Source of the DNA: Thermogemmatispora aurantia
GTDB taxonomy: Bacteria > Chloroflexota > Ktedonobacteria > Ktedonobacterales > Ktedonobacteraceae
Length of the DNA: 64,000 nt
Direction of reading: 5' to 3'
Assembly: GCF_008974285.1 (NCBI RefSeq)
Contig: NZ_BKZV01000001.1
Location: forward strand, 1,396,214 to 1,460,213
In this document: positions 18,408-28,216 of the stretch, in pieces
Layout of the letters: every line of letters begins with the position of its first letter
Position numbering within the stretch: position 1 is the first letter of the stretch
Notes under the pieces: generated by a model
What the model was told of the DNA's origin: nothing
The model's input: only the letters and a program-made list of their open reading frames with translations
The model's database searches: none
Translations under genes and position numbers: made by a program

Positions 18408-20315
18408 CTACATTTCCTTGTACTCGCCCTCGATGGTATCGTCCTGCGTTGTTCCCTGCGACTGGCCATCCCCATCGCTTGTGGTAGTAGAGGAAGAGCC
18501 ATCGGTGCTCTCCGCCTGACGATAGAGGGCTTCACTGACACGATAGAAGCTCTGCTCGAGCGCCTCGCGCGCAGCCTTGACGCGCGCGATATCATCACCC
18601 TCCAAAGCAGCGCGTACCTCAGCAATTTTGGTCTCCAGCTCGCTGCGCTGTTCAGGAGAGAGCTTTTCGCCCAGGTCGGCCAGGCTCTTCTCAGCGCGAT
18701 AGGCGGCGCTATCGGCCTGGTTACGCTCCTCGACCTCCTCCTTGCGCCGGCGATCCTCCGCCGCGTGCTCCTCGGCCTCGCGAATCATACGCTCGATCTG
18801 CTCCTGAGAGAGGCCACTGGAGGGCATAATCGTAATCTTCTGCTGGCGCCCGGTGCCTTTATCGCGAGCCGAGACATTGACAATACCGTTGGCATCGATA
18901 TCGAAAGTCACCTCGATCTGTGGCACGCCACGAGGAGCAGGCGGAATCCCATCGAGGATGAAGCTCCCCAGGGAGCGGTTATCCTTGGCAAACTCACGCT
19001 CGCCCTGCAGCACATTAATTTCGACGCTCGGCTGATTGTCGCTGGCGGTAGAGAAGATCTGGCTCTTGCGCGTTGGGATAGTCGTATTGCGCTCGATCAA
19101 GCGGGTAAAAATGCCGCCCATAGTCTCGATACCCAGCGAGAGCGGTGTGACATCGAGCAGCAACACATCCTTAATATCGCCGGTCAAAACGGCAGCCTGG
19201 ATGGCGGCCCCCACAGCCACCACCTCATCGGGATTGACTCCACGATGCGGTTCACGATCGAAGATCCGGCGCACCAGTGCCTGAACTGCAGGCATACGCG
19301 TCTGGCCACCGACCAGGACCACTTCCTGGATATCGCTGGGGCGCACGCCGGCATCGGCCAGGGCCTGCATTACCGGCCCGCGCGAGCGCTCAATCAGGTC
19401 CTCCACCAGCTGCTCCAGCTTGGCGCGTGTCAAGGTCACCATCAGATGCTTGGGGCCACTGGCATCGGCAGTAATGAAGGGCAGATTGATCTCCGTCTGC
19501 AGCGAGCTGGACAGCTCCTTCTTGGCGCGCTCGGCAGCCTCCTTCAAGCGCTGCAGGGCCATACGGTCCTGGCGCAGATCGATGCCATGCTCCTTCTGGA
19601 ACTCCTCGGCCATCCAGTTGATGATGCGCTGATCGAAGTCATCACCTCCCAGATGGGTATCACCATTGGTGCTTTTGACCTCGAAGACGCCATCGCCAAG
19701 CTCCAGCAGTGAGATATCGAAGGTTCCCCCACCCAGATCGTAGACGGCGATACGCTCATCCTTCTTCTTATCCAGGCCGTAGGCCAGCGAGGCCGCCGTC
19801 GGCTCATTGATAATGCGCAGAACCTCCAGGCCGGCGATGCGTCCCGCGTCGCGCGTCGCCTGACGCTGGGCATCGTTGAAGTAGGCTGGCACTGTGATGA
19901 CCGCCTGTGTCACGCGCTCACCGAGATAGGCTTCCGCATCGGTCTTGAGCTTCTGCAGGATCATGGCCGAGATCTCCGGCGGGCTGTACTGCCGTCCCTG
20001 GACCTCAACCCAGGCGTCGCCGTTGCTGGCACGGATCACCTTATAGGGAACGAGGCTGCGATCGCGCACAACCTCGGGGTCATCGTATTTGCGCCCCATG
20101 AAGCGCTTGATGGAATAAATGGTATTCTCGGGGTTTGTAATGGCCTGCCGTTTCGCCATCTCGCCGACAAGCCGCTCGCCGTTCTTCGTCACCGCAAAGA
20201 CAGAGGGCGTCGTGCGCGAGCCCTCGGCGTTGGGGATCACCACCGGCTCGCCGCCTTCCATAACAGCAACACAAGAGTTCGTCGTCCCAAGATCAATGCC
20301 AATAACTCGTGGCAC
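18408..20315 (-). CDS. dnaK: Chaperone DnaK (Hsp70)
   Basis: ATP-dependent Hsp70 chaperone, 635 residues. The nucleotide-binding domain carries [54 protein letters not shown] and [14 protein letters not shown]; the substrate-binding domain begins near [17 protein letters not shown]. The tail ends EGEYKEM, close to the usual EEVD-like bacterial end. It starts with GTG at 20315 preceded by AGGAGG. dnaJ follows immediately; hrcA lies upstream on the same strand after a 353-base gap. No grpE is present in this cluster, unlike the common hrcA-grpE-dnaK-dnaJ order. Confidence 0.98.
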   Translation of the reverse strand: MPRVIGIDLGTTNSCVAVMEGGEPVVIPNAEGSRTTPSVFAVTKNGERLVGEMAKRQAITNPENTIYSIKRFMGRKYDDPEVVRDRSLVPYKVIRASNGDAWVEVQGRQYSPPEISAMILQKLKTDAEAYLGERVTQAVITVPAYFNDAQRQATRDAGRIAGLEVLRIINEPTAASLAYGLDKKKDERIAVYDLGGGTFDISLLELGDGVFEVKSTNGDTHLGGDDFDQRIINWMAEEFQKEHGIDLRQDRMALQRLKEAAERAKKELSSSLQTEINLPFITADASGPKHLMVTLTRAKLEQLVEDLIERSRGPVMQALADAGVRPSDIQEVVLVGGQTRMPAVQALVRRIFDREPHRGVNPDEVVAVGAAIQAAVLTGDIKDVLLLDVTPLSLGIETMGGIFTRLIERNTTIPTRKSQIFSTASDNQPSVEINVLQGEREFAKDNRSLGSFILDGIPPAPRGVPQIEVTFDIDANGIVNVSARDKGTGRQQKITIMPSSGLSQEQIERMIREAEEHAAEDRRRKEEVEERNQADSAAYRAEKSLADLGEKLSPEQRSELETKIAEVRAALEGDDIARVKAAREALEQSFYRVSEALYRQAESTDGSSSTTTSDGDGQSQGTTQDDTIEGEYKEM

Positions 20316-20668
20316 AGTTGCCTCCTACAATCTCGCAAGATTTTCTGCGCTGGCCGGGGGAGAGAACAGCAGGATGATCACAAGGAGCCGCCTGTCCGTT
20401 CTAGCTCGATCACTCGGTCTACTCGCCTACACCGACAGTCTGATGGTGGCCCAGCTCCTACCTGCCAGGGCCGGGGCTGCGAACGAGCACAGGCAGTGAA
20501 AGGGAATCAGTGAAGATGACTGCTGGCAACCCTCTTCCCCCACCTTGTCAGCCCACCCCTATCAACCAACTACCTAACCATCCCCACCGCTTCAGCACCC
20601 CACGCCTGTCTGTATACTCGTCACCCGCCCATTGTGGCGGCCCCCCATAGCACGCTACAGCCGTCCGC
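20316..20668. other. Gap between hrcA and dnaK; no grpE, no CIRCE
   Basis: 353 bases on the way from hrcA to dnaK. No ORF resembling GrpE is present and I find no TTAGCACTC-N9-GAGTGCTAA operator. It holds only the dnaK ribosome-binding site as a recognised element. Confidence 0.55.
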
Positions 20669-21760
20669 TCACAGGCCATAGCCCTGCTCCAGCAGATCGT
20701 TCATCAGCTCAACCATATAGCGGACAACCGCCACCGCCCGCCCGTACTGCATGGGTGTGGGGCCAATTACACCCAAGAGGCCGCTGAGCTTATCCTCACG
20801 CCCATAGCGAGCAACAACCAAACTGACATCCTTCATCTCATCCCACTCATCCTCTCCACCGATGATCACCTGTACCCCATCGGACTCGCGCACGTGTGAG
20901 GCCAGGGCTGGTAAAAAGCTCTTCTCTTCCAGCACCTTGATCACTTTGTTGACACGCTCGCGCCGCTCCTCTTCCAGCGCGCGGTGACTACGCTCACGGC
21001 GCTCTTCATCACCGGCCCGGCTTCGCCCATCAGGCGGCTCTAAAATGTTGAGGACACCCTCACGATAGAAGAGATCACTGACGAGACGGCTGTGTTGCTC
21101 AAGCAATTGGGCGATGGCCGTGCCGATCAGCTGCTCCACCGGGGAGAAGCCTCGCTTCTCCAAGATCGCCATGACTTCGGCAGCATTCTTTCCCTGGAAG
21201 AGCTTGTTGAGACGCGTCGAGATGGCGCTCAGATCCTCTTGCTTGTAAGGCGTCTCCAGCAACAGGCGCCGCTGCCTCACTGTGCCATCGCTCATTACGA
21301 GGACCAGATGAGCCGAATAATCGGAGACCGAGAGAACTTCAAAGTGCTTGAGCTGCCCTACGCTGGCCCGCGGCGGCGTCATCACGGCGGCGCTGTGCAG
21401 CATCCGCGCCATAACTGAGGCCGTCAGACGCACCCACTGGTCGAGCTGATCCTGCACCTGATAGAACTGGTGGCGGATCAGTCGCTGCTCCTCTAAAGAG
21501 AGGGCCGACTCCTCCATAAGATGCTCGACGAAATAGCGATAGCCCTGGTTGGTCGGCACTCGCCCTGCTGAGGTATGCGGCTGATAGATCAGCTTTGCCT
21601 CCTCTAAGCCGGCCAGCTCGTGCCGCACCGTGGCCGAGCTATATCTGAGGCCATACTTGCGTACGAGCGTCTCAGAGGCCACTGGCATGCCTGTGTGGAT
21701 GTATTCCTCGACCAGCGCTCTCAGGATCTCTTGTTTGCGTGGACTCAGCGGGATGGACAT
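20669..21760 (-). CDS. hrcA: Heat-inducible transcription repressor HrcA
   Basis: Repressor of class I heat-shock genes that binds CIRCE operators and is kept active by GroE in other bacteria. The 363 residues open with the winged-helix region (SPRKQEILRALVEEYIHTGMPVASETL) and the family hallmark HTSAGRVPTNQGYRYFV. The GAF-like domain follows, interrupted by a charged insertion near residues 240-270 (SRAGDEERRERSHRALEEER), and the end has the family pattern GVIGPTPMQYGRAVAVVRYM. It is upstream of dnaK-dnaJ in the same orientation. Its leader carries an unusual inverted repeat over the promoter region, likely its own operator. Confidence 0.95.
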   Translation of the reverse strand: MSIPLSPRKQEILRALVEEYIHTGMPVASETLVRKYGLRYSSATVRHELAGLEEAKLIYQPHTSAGRVPTNQGYRYFVEHLMEESALSLEEQRLIRHQFYQVQDQLDQWVRLTASVMARMLHSAAVMTPPRASVGQLKHFEVLSVSDYSAHLVLVMSDGTVRQRRLLLETPYKQEDLSAISTRLNKLFQGKNAAEVMAILEKRGFSPVEQLIGTAIAQLLEQHSRLVSDLFYREGVLNILEPPDGRSRAGDEERRERSHRALEEERRERVNKVIKVLEEKSFLPALASHVRESDGVQVIIGGEDEWDEMKDVSLVVARYGREDKLSGLLGVIGPTPMQYGRAVAVVRYMVELMNDLLEQGYGL

Positions 21761-21848
21761 CGGCTCACAGGCCCCTATCTCTGGCTCTACCCCGCCCCCC
21801 GGCCCTCCACTCTTCGCCGGGTTGCTCAGGCATCAATGAGGCCAAAAT

Positions 21849-21895
21849 AAGTGCTAGCAGTCTCTTTGTGAGACTGCAAGTACAGCATAGCACTC
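21849..21895 (-). repeat. Inverted repeat in the hrcA leader, possible operator
   Basis: GCAGTCTC (21857-21864) and GAGACTGC (21870-21877) form a perfect eight-base stem around a five-base loop. Flanking them are AAGTGCTA (21849-21856) and TAGCACTC (21888-21895), which are CIRCE half-sites in reversed order and wider spacing than the canonical operator. The right-hand half-site overlaps the -10 box. It could be an operator or an RNA hairpin at the 5' end of the transcript. Confidence 0.5.
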
Positions 21896-21913
21896 GGCAG
21901 AAAGGATTGTCAA
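21884..21913 (-). promoter_or_regulatory. Promoter of hrcA
   Basis: Consensus TTGACA (21913-21908) and TATGCT (21889-21884) with an 18-base spacer on the minus strand, about 120 bases before the hrcA ATG. Confidence 0.7.
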
Positions 21914-21998
21914 GGGGAGGTGACCGTCAGCCTCGGGCGCCTCTCTCTTCCTTTGCCCCACATACTGGAAGATAGCGATGAGCCTCTCAAAGCTGAGA

Positions 21999-22027
21999 TT
22001 GACAAATCAACATGTATATACTAAAGT
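21999..22027 (+). promoter_or_regulatory. Promoter of the DUF2690 protein gene
   Basis: Consensus TTGACA (21999-22004) and TAAAGT (22022-22027), 17-base spacer, in an AT-rich stretch that stands out from its GC-rich surroundings. Confidence 0.6.
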
Positions 22028-22032
22028 ATCAG

Positions 22033-22057
22033 AGAGATCACTTTTCAAGTGATCTCT
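22033..22057 (+). repeat. Perfect 11-base inverted repeat in 5' leader
   Basis: AGAGATCACTT (22033-22043), loop TTC, AAGTGATCTCT (22047-22057). It starts at the predicted transcription start and lacks a T-run, so an operator or a 5' mRNA-stabilising hairpin is more likely than a terminator. Confidence 0.65.
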
Positions 22058-22101
22058 TCAACTGAATCCCACATGAAGCAAGATTGGGGAGGTTCTCACC
22101 A

Positions 22102-22653
22102 ATGCCATTTCTCCAGCGTAACCTGATTATCCCCCTCTCTTTCCTGCTAGTCATCCTATCAATACTTTTCCCCGCACTGCTTGCTTCGCCTACCGCGCAT
22201 GCTCAAGCCCACATTCGCAGCGATCAGAGCGTTCAGCCTCATTACTATCCACCCCCCTGCCAGGGAGCAGAGTGCTATGGAGCTGATCCATACACGACAA
22301 CCTGTGGCAAATCTAGCGCCAATAATGGAGTCACGCTCACGACGGTCGACATCTGGACCGGTGGCCCCCAGGGAGGAGGTACATGGATCGGCCAGCTCTA
22401 TAATTATTACTCGACCCTCTGCCAGGCCAACTGGGCAGTCGTCTGGCTCAATGCCCCTTACGCCATCTCGATCCGCATCTCGACAGTTGGCGGCTCCGAA
22501 CGCCAGTGCTATCCTGAAAACTGCACCAGCTACTATACGGGCAGCGCCTTCCCCGCCTGGACCAACATGGTCGACGGCACTGTTTTGACGCAGGCTTGCG
22601 CAAGCCTGGCTATCTGGGGTTCTCTCTCGCGTCAGGTTTGCGTCAACCAGTAG
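22102..22653 (+). CDS. Secreted DUF2690-like protein
   Basis: A 183-residue exported protein. It begins with a clear Sec signal (NLIIPLSFLLVILSILFPALLASP) and a cleavage site near AHAQA. The mature part has the pattern of DUF2690 (YjfA-like) proteins known from Streptomyces and Bacillus: C-x-G-x-DPYTTTC, an LYNYYSTLC segment, then NWAVVWL. Six or more cysteines suggest disulphides outside the cell. The function of the family is unknown to me. The ATG at 22102 is preceded by GGGGAGG; the TTG at 22084 is not. Strong promoter and a perfect hairpin lie upstream, so the gene is monocistronic and probably regulated. Confidence 0.75.
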   Translation: MPFLQRNLIIPLSFLLVILSILFPALLASPTAHAQAHIRSDQSVQPHYYPPPCQGAECYGADPYTTTCGKSSANNGVTLTTVDIWTGGPQGGGTWIGQLYNYYSTLCQANWAVVWLNAPYAISIRISTVGGSERQCYPENCTSYYTGSAFPAWTNMVDGTVLTQACASLAIWGSLSRQVCVNQ

Positions 22654-22776
22654 AGGAGAGCAAGCTGGCTGGCGAATCCTGGCTGATCCCGGCGCTGGTC
22701 TGGACAGGGCAAGCAAGCCCAGCGCGGAACGAGCAGGCGTCGACCGCGCTAATGGTCTGGCTGCAGCCGGGCAAAT

Positions 22777-22839
22777 AGCGGGTCCACCTCCCGCAAGGTG
22801 CCTCTTTGACTGGCATCCCTTAGCAGGGGCGGACCCGCT
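22777..22839. terminator. Hairpin between convergent genes
   Basis: AGCGGGTCC (22777-22785) pairs perfectly with GGACCCGCT (22831-22839) around 45 bases with further self-complementarity. It lies between the DUF2690 gene and the convergent penicillin-binding protein gene. There is no T-run, so the terminator role is tentative. Confidence 0.4.
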
Positions 22840-22927
22840 GGATCTTCCTCCTCTACAGGAGCCACTCCAGCCTCCCTTGTTCCTCTACCCTGACAGCTGC
22901 CTGGTCTTCAACAGGCCAGACACAGCT

Positions 22928-25900
22928 TCACGGTTGGGCTGTTGGCGTGGCCCCATTACCGACCGTCGCCGTTGGCGTAGCGGTGTTGTCGCTGCCGTTA
23001 CCGTTGGCCGGATTCATCCCTGTCTCTCCATTTGTCCCGGGCGAAGACGTGGTGGTCGCCGGCAGACCGCTCTGCTGCGGATACTCATCATCCAGCATGA
23101 CGTCGCAGTAGCCGCTGCCTTGCAGCCCATTCACCGTATTGACGCACATCTTTTTCACGCCCGGTGGGGTAGTAAAGAAGTAGTCATGATACGGCGACTT
23201 ATAAGAGCCGCAAGGAATATTGGCACCATCCATATTGCAAGCGCCCATGGCCCGCTCAATGACGCTATGCCAGATTGGGGCGGCGCCCGTAATACCGATC
23301 ACGTTGCCACGGAACGGCTCGTTATCAGCATTGCCGGCCCATACCCCCACCACTACGTCAGGTGTATAGCCGATGGTCCAGTTATCCTTGAAATTATCGG
23401 TCGTGCCGGTCTTGGCAGCCACATCGGGCACTTGCCCATTGGGCAGGTGCCAGTCCCACATCGACAGCGTATGGTCGCCGCCGAACTCCTGGGCACGGGC
23501 AGCCTCATCCGAAAGCACGTTGGTAATCATATAAGCGATCTGAGGACTCAGCACGCGCGTGGCTGGGGGATGGCTGGTATCATAGTGATAGAGATGGTGG
23601 CCGTAGTTGTCCCAGATATCGAGCACCCCCTGGGGCGGGACATGCATCCCTCCATCGGCGAAGACCTGATAAGCTCCCGTCATCTGCAAGAGCGGCACCT
23701 CGGCAGTGCCCAGCGCCAGGCTCGGGAAGAAACAATCCTGATAGGTGAGATTCGGATTGTTTTTGCTCTGCCGACAGGCTGGTAGATCATAGTCACGGAT
23801 GGCCGTAATACCCATGCGCTCCGCCATCGTGATCACGTTCTGGACACCGGTGAACTCCATTGCCTTGACAGCGGGCACGTTGAGGGAGTTCTGCAGGGCC
23901 TCGCGTATGGTCGAATTCCAGTTATGGTAGGTATTGCCGTAATCGGTTGGATGATAGGCATTGTTTTCCGGATCAGTCTCGGGGTTCTGATTGTTATATG
24001 GGAAGTAGGTCTTGACATCCGGCAATACAATGCCAGGATACCAACCCATCTGGAAGGCGGTCGCATAGACAATAGGCTTGAAAGAAGAGCCTGGCTGGCG
24101 CGGTGAGAGCGCAGCGTTGACCTGCCCTTTGATCTGGGGCTTATTCGAATTCCAGTCGGAGCTGCCAGCCATGGCCAGAACCTCGCCCGTTTTGGCATCC
24201 ATGACGACCACTGCGGCATCATTGACATTGTTCACAGTATTTAAGGGGCCACAGCCAGTATAGTAGGAAAAGTAGCGGCACTCGACCTGGTTGAGGTGAC
24301 GATCGATGGCCTTCTCAACGAAGGTTTCCAGATTGACGTCGATCGTGGTCCGAATATTGAAGCCGCCAGTGAGGAAAGCCACCTCACCGGCCTGCATATC
24401 TCCGTGGCCGAGAGCCTCCTCAATCTGAGAGATGACCCAGAAGACGAAGTGTGGAGCCCGAATGGTGTTGACATAGGGATGGAACTTGAACTGGGCAGAG
24501 ATGGCCTCAACCTTCGCCGCTACCTCGGGTGTAACCAGTCCCACGCCATCTACAACCATACCAAGCTTGATCATCTGGTTGAGCACATATTTCTGACGGT
24601 TCAGTGCCCGCTCGGTGTTACCCGGGATAACTTTCTCCAGGGAAGGGTCATAGTAGTCGGGATTCTGTGGCAGACCTGCCAGGAAGGAGGCACGCGCTAG
24701 CCCTAGCAGGGGATCATGCTTGCCCGTTTTCAGGTCTACGTCGAGATAGCGAATACCCGGGATACAGTTGAAGTGGACATCGCAATGCGGCTTGAGATCA
24801 AAATAGTCTTCGACTGCCGCTTCGATTCCCAGCTCCTGAGCACCAAAGGGCGCTACATTAAAGTACATCTCCAGGATTTTCCACTTGGGATACTGCTGGG
24901 TCAGGGCGATAGCCAGGGCCGCCTCGGTAATCTTGCGTGAATAGGAATATTGATCATCGTGAGTAAGGTTCTTAATCAGCTGCTGCGTCAAGCCACTGCC
25001 GCCACCGTTATGCTCAATGAAAGCGCGCAGGATACCCTGGGGATCAAAACCTGCGTTCTCCCAGAAGGTGGGGTCCTCGGCGGCAATCATTGCCTGCTGC
25101 ATGACCATCGGAATATCCTTATACGCCACTGGAGTACGCCGCCCGGCGTACTGACTCTCCGTGTCATAGGCCTGATACAGCAGGTTCATGTTGCGATCAT
25201 AGATGCGCGAGGTCTGGCTGACATGCTGGCTCGCTAACTGCTGTACCCGCGGGTACTGCTCTTGATAGTAAGCGTAGGCCGAGGCTCCGCCCGTCGAGAG
25301 AAAGATCAGGATGAGCACGGCCACCACTGAGGCCACCACGGTTACCACACGCCGCGGGCCAAACTGACGACTCTTGAGACGCTGTCGCCGCCTCCGGAGC
25401 ATGGAAATGCGCAGAGTGCGTGAGCGACGCCAGGGCCGAGTTTTATCGATGCCGCCGCGCTGGACAGGGGGGACCGGCCTTTCTAGAAGGCCCGGGCCTA
25501 CACCAGCCCTAGAGCCAGCGGGCAGGGTCGAGGAACGCAGCGTCTGCGAGGGAACCAGGGGACGCGCTGCCTGGGAATGGGAGCCCAAGCCCATGTTACC
25601 AGCTACAGCGACAACTTTGCCAGACCAACGACGTACGACGTTTGAGACGTTAGAGACCCAATTATTATAGCGCCCCGAAAGCAGGCCGGTACGCCGCGGT
25701 TGACCTTCCTGGTTGCTGGGACTGGCCTGCAGTGGCAAGGGCGCCGGCGCTCCCCCACCTCCTTGCGGCATGGCCGGATGGCCTGCCTGCGACGCTGGGG
25801 TAGCGTTCAGCTCCAGCCCTGACGGCTGCGGCGACACGGCGGATGGCCCGCTGGTAGGCTGCTCACCGTAGCGGCGTAAGAGGCTCCCCGGCGCTCGCTC

Positions 25901-25969
25901 TTGCTGGTGACCGTTATAGTTTGCTCCTTCAGGACGGTTGAACGGCTGCTTCCACTGACTGTTGCTCAT
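22928..25969 (-). CDS. Class A penicillin-binding protein (transglycosylase/transpeptidase)
   Basis: Bifunctional peptidoglycan synthase of 1013 residues. A disordered cytoplasmic tail of about 200 residues rich in Pro, Gly and Gln leads to an Arg-rich stop and a membrane segment at about 208-232. The GT51 transglycosylase domain has the catalytic AAEDPTFWENAGFDP and GGSGLTQQLIKNL. The transpeptidase domain has SxxK in PGSSFKP, SLN in NSLNVP and KTGTTD. The tail ends in a Pro/Thr-rich stretch (TPTATVGNGATPTAQP). Catalytic residues are intact. The 200-residue N-terminal tail is longer than in standard PBP1a and may bind a cytoplasmic partner or be a kinase target (inference). Confidence 0.93.
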   Translation of the reverse strand: MSNSQWKQPFNRPEGANYNGHQQERAPGSLLRRYGEQPTSGPSAVSPQPSGLELNATPASQAGHPAMPQGGGGAPAPLPLQASPSNQEGQPRRTGLLSGRYNNWVSNVSNVVRRWSGKVVAVAGNMGLGSHSQAARPLVPSQTLRSSTLPAGSRAGVGPGLLERPVPPVQRGGIDKTRPWRRSRTLRISMLRRRRQRLKSRQFGPRRVVTVVASVVAVLILIFLSTGGASAYAYYQEQYPRVQQLASQHVSQTSRIYDRNMNLLYQAYDTESQYAGRRTPVAYKDIPMVMQQAMIAAEDPTFWENAGFDPQGILRAFIEHNGGGSGLTQQLIKNLTHDDQYSYSRKITEAALAIALTQQYPKWKILEMYFNVAPFGAQELGIEAAVEDYFDLKPHCDVHFNCIPGIRYLDVDLKTGKHDPLLGLARASFLAGLPQNPDYYDPSLEKVIPGNTERALNRQKYVLNQMIKLGMVVDGVGLVTPEVAAKVEAISAQFKFHPYVNTIRAPHFVFWVISQIEEALGHGDMQAGEVAFLTGGFNIRTTIDVNLETFVEKAIDRHLNQVECRYFSYYTGCGPLNTVNNVNDAAVVVMDAKTGEVLAMAGSSDWNSNKPQIKGQVNAALSPRQPGSSFKPIVYATAFQMGWYPGIVLPDVKTYFPYNNQNPETDPENNAYHPTDYGNTYHNWNSTIREALQNSLNVPAVKAMEFTGVQNVITMAERMGITAIRDYDLPACRQSKNNPNLTYQDCFFPSLALGTAEVPLLQMTGAYQVFADGGMHVPPQGVLDIWDNYGHHLYHYDTSHPPATRVLSPQIAYMITNVLSDEAARAQEFGGDHTLSMWDWHLPNGQVPDVAAKTGTTDNFKDNWTIGYTPDVVVGVWAGNADNEPFRGNVIGITGAAPIWHSVIERAMGACNMDGANIPCGSYKSPYHDYFFTTPPGVKKMCVNTVNGLQGSGYCDVMLDDEYPQQSGLPATTTSSPGTNGETGMNPANGNGSDNTATPTATVGNGATPTAQP

Positions 25970-26321
25970 CGGTTCACAATCCCCTCAATGAGACTCCTTG
26001 TACACCACCGCCCGGCTGTCAATAAGCCAGAACGCCGGTCCAGGGAGAGAGGCCCACCCCCTCCACAGGCTCCAACCAGCACGGCAAGCCTGCAGCTCCG
26101 CTCTCCTTCCTCTGCTCATAAATGCTAGACATGATCTTTGCTTGCTTTGCTCAGCAATCTATCGGACGTAGACACAATAGCACACGGTAAGATAATTGCC
26201 TACCACTATCCCCCTTTCAGGCCATGCCCTCCAATCCCTGCCCCCTCATGCCCACTATCCTCTCGCACAGATCCCGACCCATAGACCATGATGCACGCTA
26301 GAAGCTGTACCAATTCATAGC
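25970..26321. other. Intergenic between divergent genes, no gene seen
   Basis: Divergent gap between the penicillin-binding protein and the membrane peptidase. It should hold the PBP promoter on the minus strand; no strong -35/-10 pair was found. No structured RNA recognised. Confidence 0.4.
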
Positions 26322-26350
26322 TTCACATCTTCAGATAAATCATGTACAAT
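26322..26350 (+). promoter_or_regulatory. Promoter of the membrane peptidase gene
   Basis: TTCACA (26322-26327) and TACAAT (26345-26350) with a 17-base spacer, about 50 bases before the start codon. Confidence 0.6.
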
Positions 26351-26402
26351 ACATGGGACAATAGAAGCCTGGGCCGTTCTCTTGCAAAGGAGCAATATCC
26401 AC

Positions 26403-27992
26403 ATGTTTGTGCACTATGCTCGCTTGCCGTTGCTTGTCAGAGTTCTTTCTTCTCTTGCTGCTGCCTGGCTGCTTATAGGGGGAGAACTGGCTTCCCCCGC
26501 CCTGGCCGAGCGGGCCGCAGACCCAATCTCGGTAATGGCCCAATCGCAGAGCGTCCATTTCCCCAATTATATCGATTTCCAATTGAGCGCTACCGATAGC
26601 CTGGCGCCAATTGTCGTCGCCTATATCCATGTCTCCATTCCTCTGTTCGATGTCGACGATACCGAGCGAGTCACAGCCAATGCCGCAAAAACGATTACTT
26701 TACACTGGCGCATGGATACCAGCGGGAATAATTACATTATGCCAGGAGCAACAGTCACTTATTACTGGGAACTTAGCGATTCTCTAGATAATGTTCATTT
26801 AACTAAATATGTCAGTTTTATTGTAACCGATACGCGCTTTACCTGGCAAAGCACAACTCAGGGATACATGCACCTCCATTGGTATAATGAGACGCCCGGT
26901 TTCGGCCAGGCTCTGCTCACGCGCGCTGTTATCGACGAGAACCACCTGCTAGAGGTGACGGGTCTGCATTATCACCAGGCCTTTAATCTCTGGGTCTATA
27001 GCAGTGAGGACGCTTTCCGCAGTGCCCTCCCTCCCGATACATTCGAATGGGTAGGAGGCGAAGCCTTCCCGCCCCTCAATGAGGCCTTCTTTATGGTGAG
27101 CAGTCTCACAGACGAAACTTTGGCGCGCGATATGCCTCACGAGATGACCCATCTGCTGCTGCATCAGACGGTTTCTACCGACACAGACATCCCTCTCTGG
27201 TTCGACGAAGGTTTGGCCGTCTATTGCCAGCTCTACCACGAGCCGGAAATGACCGACCGTCTCAATGAGGCTTTGCGCAGTCATTCGCTGCTCCCCTTGG
27301 CCCAGATCACGGAACGCTTCCCAAGCAACAGCGATGCCGCCTACCTGGCCTATGCGGAGAGCTGGAATCTGGTCGACTATATGTATCGCACCTTTGGCAA
27401 AACAGCGCTGGAGCATCTGTTCCAGCTCCTCAGTAGCAACAGGCAGACTTTCGATGAGGCCCTCCAGGCAGCTATCGGTGAGGATCAGGCGCATCTGGAG
27501 AATCAGTGGCATCTGGCTCTCCATCAGCCACCAACGCTCTCACCTGCGGAGATGCAGACGCCAGTCGCACAGCCAGCCACAACGGCCCAGCTCCAATTGC
27601 CGGCGCCAGCCACAAGCGATAGCCGGGATACCACTCTGGCAGCTCTTGGAGCCATGCTGATGCTCACGGCACTGTTGGGCACCGCGCTGCTCCTGTTGTC
27701 GGCCCGCAATCAGCGTCTTCAGGCGCTGGCCGCTGTTCAGGCAGCAGAGCAGATTCTGTCGGCCAGCCGCGGAGATCGACAGGGTCCGCCCCCCAGTGGT
27801 GGCCCTCTATCGCCTGGACACCAGGGAGGCTGGCCTGGACAGCCCTCTCCCAGGATCTCCGATGGATTTTCGTACTTCGATAGCGATCGGCCTTTCGGCT
27901 TGCCAGGAAGGGAAGAAGACCCGCTCTCTCCACCACCTCAGGAACCAGGAGCTGAGGATCACGGGCCGTGGCCGCCTCGCCCGGAAGTTTGA
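26403..27992 (+). CDS. Membrane-anchored gluzincin-like metallopeptidase
   Basis: A 529-residue exported protein of the peptidase-MA-like kind. An N-terminal signal (VLSSLAAAWLLIGGELASPALA) is followed by a beta-rich domain of about 170 residues, then the zinc site HEMTH at residues 246-250 and, about 25 residues on, WFDEGLAVY, whose Glu is the expected third zinc ligand. A second membrane segment (GAMLMLTALLGTALLLLSA) precedes a Pro/Gly-rich cytoplasmic tail of about 90 residues. The catalytic domain therefore faces outside. The substrate is unknown. The ATG at 26403 has AAAGGAG upstream. It looks intact; similar membrane-tethered peptidases occur in Chloroflexota genomes. Confidence 0.75.
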   Translation: MFVHYARLPLLVRVLSSLAAAWLLIGGELASPALAERAADPISVMAQSQSVHFPNYIDFQLSATDSLAPIVVAYIHVSIPLFDVDDTERVTANAAKTITLHWRMDTSGNNYIMPGATVTYYWELSDSLDNVHLTKYVSFIVTDTRFTWQSTTQGYMHLHWYNETPGFGQALLTRAVIDENHLLEVTGLHYHQAFNLWVYSSEDAFRSALPPDTFEWVGGEAFPPLNEAFFMVSSLTDETLARDMPHEMTHLLLHQTVSTDTDIPLWFDEGLAVYCQLYHEPEMTDRLNEALRSHSLLPLAQITERFPSNSDAAYLAYAESWNLVDYMYRTFGKTALEHLFQLLSSNRQTFDEALQAAIGEDQAHLENQWHLALHQPPTLSPAEMQTPVAQPATTAQLQLPAPATSDSRDTTLAALGAMLMLTALLGTALLLLSARNQRLQALAAVQAAEQILSASRGDRQGPPPSGGPLSPGHQGGWPGQPSPRISDGFSYFDSDRPFGLPGREEDPLSPPPQEPGAEDHGPWPPRPEV

Positions 27993-28216
27993 TACAGCCG
28001 GGCAACAGGCTAGAGGGGCCAGGCCTGTTGCCCATTGCTCTCTAGCATTGCTCTGACAGATCCGGCTCGCTTCCAGCCAGCATTGCAGGCCAGCCTGCGA
28101 TCGCCAATCGCTTTATCGCCAGCAAGAGATAAGAGCAAAACAGTTAATTCGAATGATAGCGCAAAAATATCATTTTTATGAGATGATTAGTGTGTGATGT
28201 GGAAAGGACGTGTGTG

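Noticed and set aside
20316..20668. grpE or a CIRCE element between hrcA and dnaK
   Set aside because: No ORF with GrpE features and no TTAGCACTC/GAGTGCTAA pair in the gap.
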